The notes: generated by a model not told the origin, from the sequence alone. Shown: positions 41,017 to 49,430, counted from the stretch's first letter. The stretch is DNA of 64,000 bases from Streptomyces lomondensis (GCF_014651035.1 NZ_BMWC01000007.1:372001-436000); one strand, 5' to 3'. A program made the numbers and translations.

Positions 41017-41867
41017 ACGGCCAGGCGGGCCGCCGTGCCGATGACGGCGTCGGCGGCGGGCAGCAGCGCGGAGGTGCGGGCCGTGCGCGTGAAGACGGCG
41101 ACGGCGTAGCGGCCCCCGTCGGGGTACTCGACGACGCCGACCTCGTTGCGCACGGTCGGCAGGCTGCCCGTCTTGCCCGCGACATGGACGTCGTCGAAGG
41201 GGAAGCCGGAGGCCAGCCGGTGCGGCCACACCTGGAGGCCCAGCAGGCGCCGGATGGCCGCGCCGTGCTCGGGCGTGCACGCCTCGTCGCGCCAGACGGC
41301 GCCGAGCAGCCGGGTCATGTCGCGCGGGGTGCTGCGGTTGGTGCGGGCCGGGTCGAGCGCGCGGAGCCGGGTGACGACGTGCGGGTCGGCCAGCGCACCG
41401 GCGCCGCCGGGTCCGGCGTCCTCCTTGATGGTGGCGAGGAGTTCGCCGAAGGTGTGGACGGCGCGGGTGCGGGTGAGGCCGAGCCGGGCCGTGGTGCGGT
41501 TGACGGCGTCGAGGCCGACGCGCCCCAGCAGCAGGTCGGCGGCGGCGTTGTCGCTGACGGACATCATCAGATACGCGAGGTCCCGCAGGGACAGCCGGGC
41601 GCCGTCGAGCATGGCGGCGAGCCCCGTCGGGCCGGTGGTGCGGCCCTCCGGCGGGCACTCGACCTGCTCGGTGAGGTCCAGGATCCCCTCCGCCGCCTGC
41701 TCGTGGAGGGTGACGAGCAGACACAGCTTGTGGACGCTGGCGGTGCAGACCGGCTGGTCCGCGCCGGCGTCGAGCTGCGCGCCGGTGTCGATGTCGACGG
41801 CGTGCAGCCGGCCGGTGACCCCGGCGTCGGCGAAGGCCGCGTGGATGCGGGCGAGGGCGTCGGTCAC
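40995..41867 (-). CDS. Cytoplasmic penicillin-recognising-type serine hydrolase (BlaB-like)
   Basis: A 290-residue protein with the fold signs of class A beta-lactamases: SVHK (44-47, the SxxK box), SDN (105-107) and KTG (232-234 in VAGKTGSLPTVRNEVG). It has no signal peptide (MTDALARIHAAFADAGVTGR), so it stays in the cytoplasm. In Streptomyces cacaoi, BlaB is such a protein and is needed, with the LysR regulator BlaA, to express the beta-lactamase gene; the gene order here is the same. GTG overlaps the LysR stop (GTGA), so the two are coupled. A role in sensing is therefore more likely than drug hydrolysis, though activity is not excluded. Confidence 0.8.
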   Translation of the reverse strand: MTDALARIHAAFADAGVTGRLHAVDIDTGAQLDAGADQPVCTASVHKLCLLVTLHEQAAEGILDLTEQVECPPEGRTTGPTGLAAMLDGARLSLRDLAYLMMSVSDNAAADLLLGRVGLDAVNRTTARLGLTRTRAVHTFGELLATIKEDAGPGGAGALADPHVVTRLRALDPARTNRSTPRDMTRLLGAVWRDEACTPEHGAAIRRLLGLQVWPHRLASGFPFDDVHVAGKTGSLPTVRNEVGVVEYPDGGRYAVAVFTRTARTSALLPAADAVIGTAARLAVDALRAP

Positions 41868-42847
41868 AGCCAGTACTCCGAGGCCGGGCGCAGATGGAGC
41901 GGGCGGGAGGGCAGGTCGGGCATCGCACCGGCAGTGGTGCGCAGCGCGTGCGTCGCGGCCTCGGCGAAGGCGGCCACGGCGGCGTCCCCGCGCCCGCCGG
42001 GCCAGGCGACGGAGTGCCGCAGGGCGAGCGGGGCACCGGTGAGGGGCCGCCAGACGACGCCGGAGGCCGGGCGCTGACTCGGGTCCCCCTCCCCGTCGCC
42101 GTGCGCGTCGCGCGGGCTGAAGGCCACGGCCCGTGCCGACAGCACCAGTCCGCGCACGAAGCTGGCGCCCTGGGCGTGGCGGACGGTGGGTGGGGTGTAG
42201 CCGTTGCGGGCGCAGGTGGTCAGGAGATCGTCGTAGACCGCGGGGGCGGCCGTGCGGGGGAAGAGGATCAGGTCGTAGCCGGTGAGGGAGGCGAGCGGGA
42301 CCTCGTCGAGCCCGGCCGCCGCCGCGTCGCCCGGCAGCAGCACGCCCAGCTCGCGCCGCAGCACCGGGCCCAGCTCCAGGCCGGAGACGTCGCAGGGGTG
42401 GTGGATGAGCCCGACGTCCAGCTCGTGCGCGGCGAACCGCTCCAGTTGCTGGGCGGTGGACAGCTCGTGCAGTTCGAGTTCCAGTCCGGCGGCGCCGGTG
42501 CCGGTGAAGCCCGCCAGCAGCGCGGCGACCGTCTCGCCGGAGACGTCCGGGGGGAGCGCGGCCCGCAGCAGGCCGGTCTCGCCGTCCCGGATGCGGCGCG
42601 CGGTGGCCATCAGCGCCTCGGAGCGGGCGAGCACCTCCCGTGCCTCGGCCAGCAGCAGCGTCCCGGCCTCGGTGATGGTCACCTGCCGGCTCGTGCGCTC
42701 GAAGAGCCGGACGCCCAGATGCTTCTCCAGACGCTGGATGCGCTGCGAGAGCGGCGGCTGGGCCATGCCCAGGCGAGCCGCGGCACGGCCGAAGTGTGAC
42801 TCTTCTGCAACAGCCACGAAGCACTCCAGGTGCCGTACCAGGTCCAC
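41864..42847 (-). CDS. LysR-family regulator of the beta-lactam locus (BlaA-like)
   Basis: A 327-residue LysR regulator. The helix-turn-helix region is HLECFVAVAEESHFGRAAAR with LGMAQPPLSQRIQRLEKHLG, and the co-inducer domain starts at about residue 90 (GLLRAALPPDVSGETVAALL). GTG 42847 gives the usual HLECFVAV start. It is followed with overlap by the BlaB-like gene and diverges from the penicillin-binding-protein gene across an 85-base gap that contains a symmetric ATCGAT-based site. By analogy with AmpR and S. cacaoi BlaA it should activate the divergent genes when cell-wall synthesis is disturbed. Confidence 0.88.
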   Translation of the reverse strand: MDLVRHLECFVAVAEESHFGRAAARLGMAQPPLSQRIQRLEKHLGVRLFERTSRQVTITEAGTLLLAEAREVLARSEALMATARRIRDGETGLLRAALPPDVSGETVAALLAGFTGTGAAGLELELHELSTAQQLERFAAHELDVGLIHHPCDVSGLELGPVLRRELGVLLPGDAAAAGLDEVPLASLTGYDLILFPRTAAPAVYDDLLTTCARNGYTPPTVRHAQGASFVRGLVLSARAVAFSPRDAHGDGEGDPSQRPASGVVWRPLTGAPLALRHSVAWPGGRGDAAVAAFAEAATHALRTTAGAMPDLPSRPLHLRPASEYWL

Positions 42848-42867
42848 GAGCAGGAACCATATCGGAT

Positions 42868-42892
42868 GTTGATCGATGTGAGATCGATAAAC
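42868..42892. promoter_or_regulatory. LysR-type operator of the beta-lactam locus
   Basis: ATCGAT (42872-42877) and ATCGAT (42883-42888) flank GTGAG, with outer GTT (42868-42870) and AAC (42890-42892) completing the symmetry. It is the only A+T-rich patch in the gap between the LysR gene and the penicillin-binding-protein gene. The T-N11-A rule of LysR sites is met inside it. Confidence 0.6.
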
Positions 42893-42932
42893 GACTTGGA
42901 CAGGCTGCCCCGGCCGCTGCTGTGCTCGACGC

Positions 42933-44573
42933 ATGGATTCCCTCGCCGACCACACCGGTGTCCCCGTCCAAGGCCGCGGGCCGCGCAGGAAGGCCCTGCG
43001 GCCCGCGATCGCCGGGGCGGTGGTCCTGGCCGTCGCCGCGGGCGGGGCGTACGCGGCCGGACTCGGGCCCTTCGCGCGGGACACCGGACCCGACCCCGCC
43101 GCCGGGAAACAGGCCCGCGCGTTCCTCGCCGACTGGGCCGCTGGCCGACTGCCGAGCGCGGCGGGCCGTACGACCAGCCCCGGTACGGCCGAGCGCGTGC
43201 TGGACAGCTTCACCGCCGGACTCGACCTCGGCAGGCCCGAGCTGACGGCCGAGCCGGCGGTCGAGGCCGAGGACGGCACGGTCACCGTCCCGTTCACCGC
43301 CAGGATGCCCGTCACCGGCCTCGGCACCTGGACCTACGAGTCGAAGCTGCCGCTGCGCGAGCAGGGCGACGGCACCTGGAAGGTGGACTGGCGGCTGTCC
43401 CTCGTCCACCCGCGCCTCAGCGACACCGAGAAGTTCCGCCTGGAACGGGAGGAGACCGAGCCCCCCGAGGTCACCGACCGGCAGGGGGCGACCCTGACCG
43501 GCGACGAACACCCCTCCCTCGCGCCCCTGATGACCCGGCTCGGCGGAGGCGGAGGCACGGACTCCGGCGCGCGCGGCGCGATCCACCTGGTCGACCGGGT
43601 CACCGGGGAGGTGGAGCGCACGGAGGCCAGGTTCGGCGCGCGGACCGTCCGGGACGACGGCCCCGTCCGCACCACCCTCGACGCCGGCTGGCAGTCCGCC
43701 GCCGAGCAGGCCCTCGCCGCCCACGCCGACGGCAAGAACGCCGCGCTCGTCGCCCTGCGCATCGACGACGGCGAGATCCTGGCCGTGGCCAACTCCCCGG
43801 CGTCCGGCTTCAACCGCGCCCTCTCCGGCACCTACGCGCCCGGCTCCACCTGGAAGATCGTCACCAGCAGCGCCCTGCTGCTCAAGGACGCCGTCGCACC
43901 GGACGACGTGGTGGACTGCCCCAAGTACCTCACGGTGGGCAAGCGGTTCCAGAACGTGGAGCTGTCCGAGCACCCGGGCGCCACCTTCCGCAAGGACTTC
44001 ACCGAGTCGTGCAACACCGCGTTCATCAGCCTGCGCGACCGGCTCGACGACGGGGAGCTGGGCGACGTGGCCCGCACCTACTTCGGCGTGGGCCAGGAAT
44101 GGCACATCGGGGCTCCCTCGTACGACGGCTCGGTGCCGGTGCCGAAGGACGAGACGGAGAAGGCCGCCTCGATGATCGGGCAGGGCCGGGTGCAGGCCAA
44201 CCCGCTGATCATGGCGTCCGTCACCGCGACGGCCGTCTCCGGCACCTTCCACCAGCCCTCGCTCACCGACGGCACGAAGGACACGACCGACACGACCCCG
44301 CTGCCCCGGGACGTCGTCACCCAACTGCGGGAGATGCTGCGCGCCACCGTCACCGACGGCACCGCGAAGATCCTCTCCGACCTGCCCGGCGAGATCGGCG
44401 CCAAGACGGGCACCGCCGAGGTGTCCGACGACCAGGACAACAACGGCTGGCTCGTCGCCCACCGCGGCAACGTCGCCGTCGCCTGCGTCGTCGAGGAGGG
44501 CGTCACGGGCGGCGGCTCCGCCGGACCGGTCGTCCGCGGCCTGCTGGCCGCCGTGCCCGGCGACGCGGAGTGA
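42933..44573 (+). CDS. Penicillin-binding protein (NTF2-like domain plus transpeptidase)
   Basis: A 546-residue membrane-anchored transpeptidase. One TM helix (AIAGAVVLAVAAGGAYAAGL), an NTF2-like domain at about 55-160 as in MecA (PAAGKQARAFLADWAAGRLP ... WKVDWRLSLVHPRL), a linker, and the penicillin-binding domain: S305TWK308, SCN (359-361) and KTGTAE (491-496). It lacks the larger dimerisation domain of typical class B PBPs. Proteins of this plan in actinomycetes include low-affinity PBPs near beta-lactamase genes. The ATG has no clear Shine-Dalgarno. Placement between a LysR/BlaB-like pair and a beta-lactamase supports an inducible self-protection role; low affinity is inferred. Confidence 0.88.
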   Translation: MDSLADHTGVPVQGRGPRRKALRPAIAGAVVLAVAAGGAYAAGLGPFARDTGPDPAAGKQARAFLADWAAGRLPSAAGRTTSPGTAERVLDSFTAGLDLGRPELTAEPAVEAEDGTVTVPFTARMPVTGLGTWTYESKLPLREQGDGTWKVDWRLSLVHPRLSDTEKFRLEREETEPPEVTDRQGATLTGDEHPSLAPLMTRLGGGGGTDSGARGAIHLVDRVTGEVERTEARFGARTVRDDGPVRTTLDAGWQSAAEQALAAHADGKNAALVALRIDDGEILAVANSPASGFNRALSGTYAPGSTWKIVTSSALLLKDAVAPDDVVDCPKYLTVGKRFQNVELSEHPGATFRKDFTESCNTAFISLRDRLDDGELGDVARTYFGVGQEWHIGAPSYDGSVPVPKDETEKAASMIGQGRVQANPLIMASVTATAVSGTFHQPSLTDGTKDTTDTTPLPRDVVTQLREMLRATVTDGTAKILSDLPGEIGAKTGTAEVSDDQDNNGWLVAHRGNVAVACVVEEGVTGGGSAGPVVRGLLAAVPGDAE

Positions 44574-44628
44574 AAGCGAGTGAGACCCGAGTGACTGACC
44601 GGAGTGAAAGCGAGTGAGACCCGAGTGA
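44567..44628. repeat. 34-base tandem duplication across the PBP stop codon
   Basis: Copy 1 (44567-44594) and copy 2 (44601-44628) are identical over 28 bases (beginning GGAGTGAAAGCGAG) and are separated by CTGACC, giving a 34-base period. Copy 1 contains the PBP stop (44571-44573); copy 2 is the leader of the beta-lactamase gene. It increases the distance between the coupled genes and duplicates GGAG. Confidence 0.9.
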
Positions 44629-44642
44629 ACGGAGCACCCCGC

Positions 44643-45632
44643 ATGTCCGCCGACCGGCCGGCCCCCTCCCGCCGCGCCTCATCCCACCGCGACTCCTCCC
44701 GTCGCGCCTCCCCCAGGCGCGCCTTCCTGGCCGCCGCGGCCCTGCTGCCCCTCGCCGCCTGCGGCACGGACGACCGGCCCGCCGGCCGCGCGGACCGGTC
44801 CGCCCCGGCCACCCGGTCCGCCCCGGCGCCGAGCCGCCCGCCGGAGCGTCGCCTCCGGCTCGCGGACCTGGAGCGCGAGTACGGTGCCCGGGTCGGCGTC
44901 TACGCCCTCGCGACCGGCACCGGCGCCACGGCGGCCCACCGCGCCGACGAGCGCTTCGCGTTCTGCTCGACCTTCAAGGCCCTGGCCGCGGCGGCCGTCC
45001 TGCACCACCGCTCCCCGCACGACCTGGACCGGCGCGTCACCTACACCAAGGCCGACCTCCGCTCCACCACCCCGATCACCGGCAGGCACCTCGCCACCGG
45101 CATGACCCTGCGCCAACTCTGCGACGCCGCCGTCCGCTTCAGCGACGGCGCGGCCGGCAACCTGCTGATGCGCGACATCGGCGGCCCGGCGAAACTCACC
45201 GCCTACCTGCGCCAACTCGGCGACAGGGTCAGCCGCATGGACCACTACGAGCCCGAACTGCACGACGTCCCCCCGGACGACCCCAGCGACACCACCACCC
45301 CACGGGCGATCGCCACCGACTTCCGCAAACTCCTCCTGGGCACCGCCCTGCCCGCCCGCGACCGGGCGCTGCTCACGGACTGGCTCTCCCACAACGCCAC
45401 CGCCGTCGGCGCCCGCCGGATCCGGGCCGGGCTGCCCAAGGGCTGGACCGTGGCCGACAAGACCGGCACGGGCAACTACGGCCGGGCCAACGACATCGCG
45501 GTCGTCCGCCCGCCCCGCACCGAACCGCTCGTCCTCGCCGTCATGACCGACCGCCCCGGCTACGACGCCGAGCCCTCGGACGCCCTGATCGCCGAAGCGA
45601 CCCGGCGGACGGTCGCCGCCCTCGGCCTGTGA
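44643..45632 (+). CDS. bla: Class A beta-lactamase, Tat-type lipoprotein signal
   Basis: A 329-residue beta-lactam hydrolase. The N-terminus is basic and twin-arginine-like (SPRRAFLAAAALLPLAAC) with a lipobox, so export by Tat and lipid anchoring are likely. Active-site boxes: S109TFK112 (Ser70 of the standard scheme), S167DG169 (SDN loop, here SDG as in several actinobacterial enzymes), the omega-loop YEPELHDV (Glu203 equals Glu166; the usual Asn170 is His), and K273TG275. The end WLVDRxR-type region is normal. ATG 44643 has GGAG nine bases upstream. It follows the PBP gene by 69 bases and would share its LysR-dependent induction. Confidence 0.94.
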   Translation: MSADRPAPSRRASSHRDSSRRASPRRAFLAAAALLPLAACGTDDRPAGRADRSAPATRSAPAPSRPPERRLRLADLEREYGARVGVYALATGTGATAAHRADERFAFCSTFKALAAAAVLHHRSPHDLDRRVTYTKADLRSTTPITGRHLATGMTLRQLCDAAVRFSDGAAGNLLMRDIGGPAKLTAYLRQLGDRVSRMDHYEPELHDVPPDDPSDTTTPRAIATDFRKLLLGTALPARDRALLTDWLSHNATAVGARRIRAGLPKGWTVADKTGTGNYGRANDIAVVRPPRTEPLVLAVMTDRPGYDAEPSDALIAEATRRTVAALGL

Positions 45633-45675
45633 CAGGATCTGAAACCGGAATGGACCACGGGGCTATAACGGGACC

Positions 45676-46038
45676 ATGATCTATCACGTCGTACCGCGCA
45701 CCGTCTGGGACACCGCCCCCGACCAGCCCTACGCCCCCGCCTCCCTCGCCGAGGAGGGCTTCGTCCACTGCTCCCCCGACGAGGCGACCACGCTGGCAGT
45801 CGTCAACGCCTTCTACCGGGACGCGCCCAGGCCCCTGCTGGTGCTCGCCCTCGACGAGGCGCGCCTCACCGCGAGGGTGGAGTGGGAGGCGGCGGCCCCC
45901 GCCCCGCCGCCCGGCGTCGGCGGCGACACCCTGTTCCCGCATGTGTTCGGCCCCCTCGACCGGGACGCGGTCGAGCACGTCCTGGAGGTGCGGTGGGACG
46001 GGGAGGGCAGGGCTTCGGAACTGAGTACGACAGGATGA
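45676..46038 (+). CDS. DUF952 family protein
   Basis: A 120-residue cytoplasmic protein. MIYHVVPRTVWDTA, APASLAEEGFVHCSPDEATT, LLVLALDEARLTARVEWEAA and DTLFPHVFGPLDRDAVEHVL are the signature stretches of DUF952 (PF06108), a small fold with the conserved G-F-x-H-x-S that resembles ADP-ribosyltransferase-like proteins. Biochemical role unknown. It is followed by a DUF4328 gene after four bases and probably shares its transcript. Confidence 0.9.
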   Translation: MIYHVVPRTVWDTAPDQPYAPASLAEEGFVHCSPDEATTLAVVNAFYRDAPRPLLVLALDEARLTARVEWEAAAPAPPPGVGGDTLFPHVFGPLDRDAVEHVLEVRWDGEGRASELSTTG

Positions 46039-46042
46039 ACGG

Positions 46043-46717
46043 GTGACCGATCAGGAAACCTCCAGCACCGCCCCCGCTCCCGCCCTGCGCCCGATCCGCG
46101 GCGCGGCCCGGTGTGCCGTCGTGGCCCTCGGCCTCGCCTCCGTCGCCTGGGCGGCCCGGGCGGTCTGGCACATCCGGCTCGCCGCGGCGGGGCAGCCGGC
46201 GTCCGGCCCACCGGACCAGGGCGGCGGCGTGCACCGCCCCCTGAACGCCCTGGAGAACTCCTACCACTTGGTCGACTCCCTGGGCAGCGCCGTCACGGCG
46301 GTCTGCGCACTCGCGTTCCTGCTCTGGCTGGACCGCGTACGGGACAACGCCCGGGCCCTGTCCGGCACGGAACCGCGCTACGCCTACCTCTGGCTCTTCC
46401 TGGGCTGGATCGTGCCCGTCGTCAACCTCTGGATACCCCGGGGCGTGGTCGCGGACGTCCACCGCTCGGTCTTCCCCGAGCGGCGGCTGCCCGCCGTCGT
46501 CAACTGGTGGTGGGGCCTGTGGCTGGCCGGCCTGGCCGGCGGCGCGGGCCTCGTCTACGCCGACGCCACGGACGAGGTCATCGCCCGCGCCTACACCGAC
46601 GTCCTGCCCCTGCTCGCCGCCGACCTGGTCGTCGTGGCGGCCGCCACGGCCGCCGCCCTCATGATCCGCACGCTGACGTCGGCGCAGCAGGAGTACATCG
46701 CCCGCAGGGGCTACTGA
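46043..46717 (+). CDS. DUF4328 membrane protein
   Basis: A 224-residue protein with four predicted TM helices (CAVVALGLASVAWAARAV; GSAVTAVCALAFLLWL; WLFLGWIVPVVNLWIP; LLAADLVVVAAATAAALMIR). RVRDNARALSGTEPRYAYLW and NLWIPRGVVADVHRSVFPE, plus VVNWWWGLWLAG, match DUF4328, common in Streptomyces. Start GTG 46043 with AGGA upstream. Its end overlaps the convergent methyltransferase gene by seven bases. Function unknown. Confidence 0.85.
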   Translation: MTDQETSSTAPAPALRPIRGAARCAVVALGLASVAWAARAVWHIRLAAAGQPASGPPDQGGGVHRPLNALENSYHLVDSLGSAVTAVCALAFLLWLDRVRDNARALSGTEPRYAYLWLFLGWIVPVVNLWIPRGVVADVHRSVFPERRLPAVVNWWWGLWLAGLAGGAGLVYADATDEVIARAYTDVLPLLAADLVVVAAATAAALMIRTLTSAQQEYIARRGY

Positions 46718-47595
46718 CCGGACCGCCGAGGCCGGTACACCGACACGGCGAACGAGGCCGTCACCCGCGTCGGTGTCCTCGACTCCGCGATCCGGCGTCG
46801 GAGTTCCGCCGCGTCGAGGTGGTGCGCGGTCGGGGTCATGGCCACCAGGCTGGTGGTGTCCTCGGGTGTCAGGGTCATGGCGTACTCCAGCGGCTGGGTG
46901 CGTTCCGGCTGGAAGTGGGGCGACAGGGTCCGGCGCAGGCGTTCCTCCTTCCGGGTGTCGACCGCCAGCAGGCCGAGCGGCTCGTGGAGTTCGCGCAGGT
47001 GCCGGGCGGTGGGTGTGACGACGAGCAGGGCGCCGTCCGGCCTGAGGGCGCGGTGGAACTCCGGTCCGTTGCGGGGTGCGAAGACGTTGAGCAGGAGGTG
47101 GGCGCAGCCGGTGCGGACGGGCCATGGCTGCCAGACGTCCCAGGCGGCGGCCTCCGCGCGGGGATGGGCGCGGGCCGCGGCGCGCAGGGCGGGGACGGAG
47201 CTGTCCAGGCCCAGGCCCAGGGCCTCGGGGAGGGCGTCCAGGACCGCCGCGAGGTAGTGGCCGGTGCCGGCGCCGGCGTCCAGCACGGTGGCGTCGGGCG
47301 GGGCCAGTTCGGTGGCGAGCTTCGCGAGGGTGCGGGCGAGCGGGTCGTAGTGCCCGGCGCGCAGGAACGCGGCGCGGGACCGGACCATCTCGGCGGAGTC
47401 GGCGCTCGGGGCCCGCCGGTGGCCGGTCAGCAGACCGACGTATCCGTGGCGGGCGATGTCGAAGGTGTGCCGGCCGGGGCAGCGCAGGGCGCCGTCGGCG
47501 CGGTCGAGGCCGGCCGGGCACAGGGGGCAGGTCAGGATGGTCAGCAGCCGGTCGGACGGGCGGCGGTGGCCGGTACCCGTGGGCAGGGGCGGCAT
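46711..47595 (-). CDS. 23S rRNA (guanine-N1)-methyltransferase-like, RlmA/TlrB family
   Basis: A 294-residue SAM-dependent methyltransferase. The N-terminal zinc finger is LTCPLCPAGL with LRCPGRHTFDIARHGYVGLL (three Cys and one His), and the Rossmann part has VLDAGAGTGHYLAAVLDALP (motif I), LGLDSS (motif II) and LLLNVFAPRNGPEFHRALRP (motif IV). RlmA methylates G745 and TlrB G748 in helix 35 of 23S rRNA, the latter giving resistance to mycinosylated macrolides. Which position applies here cannot be read from sequence. GGAG precedes ATG 47595. There are no macrolide genes nearby, so a housekeeping copy is more likely than a resistance gene. Confidence 0.88.
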   Translation of the reverse strand: MPPLPTGTGHRRPSDRLLTILTCPLCPAGLDRADGALRCPGRHTFDIARHGYVGLLTGHRRAPSADSAEMVRSRAAFLRAGHYDPLARTLAKLATELAPPDATVLDAGAGTGHYLAAVLDALPEALGLGLDSSVPALRAAARAHPRAEAAAWDVWQPWPVRTGCAHLLLNVFAPRNGPEFHRALRPDGALLVVTPTARHLRELHEPLGLLAVDTRKEERLRRTLSPHFQPERTQPLEYAMTLTPEDTTSLVAMTPTAHHLDAAELRRRIAESRTPTRVTASFAVSVYRPRRSGQ

Positions 47596-47742
47596 GGAGG
47601 CTCCTCGGAGCGCGGCACGGCGCGGCGCGAGGCGGCGCCGGGCCGGGTGCGGGCGGTGGACGGTGAGTCGTCGGCGCCCGCCGGACCGGCCGCGACGCCC
47701 TCTGCGGAGCGCAAGCGGCGGCCGGTGGCGGACACGCCGGGA

Positions 47743-47771
47743 GCGGCGACGTGACGGACTCACGTCGCCGC
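47743..47771. terminator. Terminator after the PL9 gene
   Basis: GCGGCGACGTGA (47743-47754) and TCACGTCGCCGC (47760-47771) are a perfect 12-bp stem with a five-base loop, 65 bases beyond the PL9 stop and 148 bases before the methyltransferase ATG. Confidence 0.75.
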
Positions 47772-47835
47772 CCTCACCGCGGCGTCAGAGGAAGCAGTGC
47801 GGCAGGTCGTTGCATGCCAGAGCCATCCGGCCAGG

Positions 47836-49398
47836 TTACCGGCTGCCCCCGAACGTCACCACGAGGCGACCGTCCGAGGCGAAGGACCAGCGCAGGGCAC
47901 CGGCGTAGGAGGAGCAGCGGGAGCCGTTGGTGCCGGACCAGAACTGGTTCGAGCTGTCGGAGTCTCCGATGATCCGGTCGTTGGAGCCGCTGTCGCACGA
48001 GGTGTTGTTGCGGAACACCGACTTGCTGCCGGAGTCGAAGTTGAAGTTGCGCTGCTCGTTGCCGATGCTGACGTTGTCCGAGATCTGCATCGTGCCGGTG
48101 TTGCTGTTGTAGGTGAAGCCGTGCTTGCCGTTCTGGTAGGCGATGCTGCGCCGGACGATGTGGTTGACGCCGATGTCGTCGCCGCCGAGCTTGTAGCCGT
48201 TGCGGTCGCCGTTGCCGGCCTGGGAGCCGTCGCTGAGGGTGCCGTTGTCGTAGGCGAGGGAGTCCTCGATGGTCACCGCGCCGATGGGGCCCGTGTCCGG
48301 CTTGGTGTAGAGGTCGTAGCCGTCGTCGATGTTGTGGTGGGCGACGGTGTAGCGGAAGACGTTCCCGGGGCCGACGGTGAGCTTCGGGGCGAAGCCGTCG
48401 GCGTCCTCGCCGTCGGAGTCGGCGTTGTCGTGCGACTCGGCGCTCAGGATCAGGTTGTTGGACGGCCACTGGTCCTTGGGCGTGCTGGAGAGCGCCCGCG
48501 AGAGCTGGAGTCCCGAGTCGCGGTTGAAGCGGGTCACCGTACGCTCGATGACGTTGTTGCTGCCGCCGATGAAGATGCCGTTGTCGCCGGCCCGTTCGAC
48601 GACGAGGCCCTTGACGTGCCAGTACGACGCGTTGACGGCGAGGCCGCGGTTGGCCGGGTCCTCGCTCTGGGCGGAGAAGTTCAGCACGGGGGTCTCGCCC
48701 GGGTAGGCGAACAGTTCCGTGCGGTCGCCGGAGGTGCCGTTGCGACCGGCCGGGATGGTGACCGTCTGGGAGTGGCGGTACGTCCCGCCGCGCAGGTAGA
48801 TCGTGCCGCCGGCGGCGATGCGGCTGATCGCCGAGGTGAGCGTCGTCGGGTTCGACTCGGTGCCGGCCGCGCTGTCGGTGCCGTTCGGTGACACGTACAG
48901 GACCGGGCCGGTGGGCTGCGGTTCGCCGCTGCTCGTCTCGACGTCGAGGTAGTCGACGTTGGGCAGGCCGGCGGAGGTGGTCGGGCCGAGCCGGACGGTG
49001 TTGCTGCCCGCCCGCAACGGCACGGTGAGCGTCTTGGTCGCCCAGGTGTTCCACGCGCCGGTGCCCTCGAAGGAGACGGTGGCGGCCGTTGTGCCGTTCA
49101 CGAGTATGTTCGCGGGCCGTGCGGTGGTCGTGCCGTTGGCGAAGCGGACCTTCAGCGTCGCCGTGCCGGCGGCGGACGCGTTCACGGTGAACTGCGCGTA
49201 GCCGCCGGTGCCGTTGTCGCCGTTGCAGAAGCCACTGCCGGAGAATCCGGTCCAGTTCGAGTCGATGGTGCCCGTGCAGACCGCCGGCGAGGTCTCGGCC
49301 TCGTACCGGGTGGTCGCCGCCTGGGCCGGGTTGCCGGACACCGCGACGAGGGTGCCGGCCAGGAGGCCGACGGACGCGATCACTGGTCTCAGTTGCAT
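47836..49398 (-). CDS. Secreted pectate lyase, PL9 family, with CBM35-type domain
   Basis: A 520-residue exported enzyme. Signal MQLRPVIASVGLLAGTLVAV, cut near AQA-AT. Residues 30-165 are a CBM35-like sandwich (TTRYEAETSPAVCTG, GGYAQFTVNASAAGTATLKV, NTVRLGPTTSAGLPNVDYLD). Residues 175-520 form a right-handed parallel beta-helix with PL9 signatures: LYVSPNGTDSAAGTESNPTT, WHVKGLVVERAGDNGIFIGG, NADSDGEDADGFAPKLTVGP and HHNIDDGYDLYTK; the Asp cluster is the calcium site and the Lys in FAPKL is the likely catalytic base. It cleaves polygalacturonate by beta-elimination. GGAG lies nine bases before ATG 49398, and a near-perfect palindrome lies 33 bases upstream. Confidence 0.9.
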   Translation of the reverse strand: MQLRPVIASVGLLAGTLVAVSGNPAQAATTRYEAETSPAVCTGTIDSNWTGFSGSGFCNGDNGTGGYAQFTVNASAAGTATLKVRFANGTTTARPANILVNGTTAATVSFEGTGAWNTWATKTLTVPLRAGSNTVRLGPTTSAGLPNVDYLDVETSSGEPQPTGPVLYVSPNGTDSAAGTESNPTTLTSAISRIAAGGTIYLRGGTYRHSQTVTIPAGRNGTSGDRTELFAYPGETPVLNFSAQSEDPANRGLAVNASYWHVKGLVVERAGDNGIFIGGSNNVIERTVTRFNRDSGLQLSRALSSTPKDQWPSNNLILSAESHDNADSDGEDADGFAPKLTVGPGNVFRYTVAHHNIDDGYDLYTKPDTGPIGAVTIEDSLAYDNGTLSDGSQAGNGDRNGYKLGGDDIGVNHIVRRSIAYQNGKHGFTYNSNTGTMQISDNVSIGNEQRNFNFDSGSKSVFRNNTSCDSGSNDRIIGDSDSSNQFWSGTNGSRCSSYAGALRWSFASDGRLVVTFGGSR

Positions 49399-49430
49399 CG
49401 TTCGTCTCCAAAGGGTGGGGTGCCGAACGG

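Noticed and set aside
41868..44462. Minus-strand open frame extending the BlaB-like gene by nearly 900 codons over the LysR and PBP genes
   Set aside because: The true start is the GTG overlapping the LysR stop; the extension shows no protein-like composition.
46711..47595. Macrolide self-resistance gene marking a biosynthetic cluster
   Set aside because: No polyketide synthase, sugar or transport genes are nearby; the RlmA-type housekeeping role is enough.
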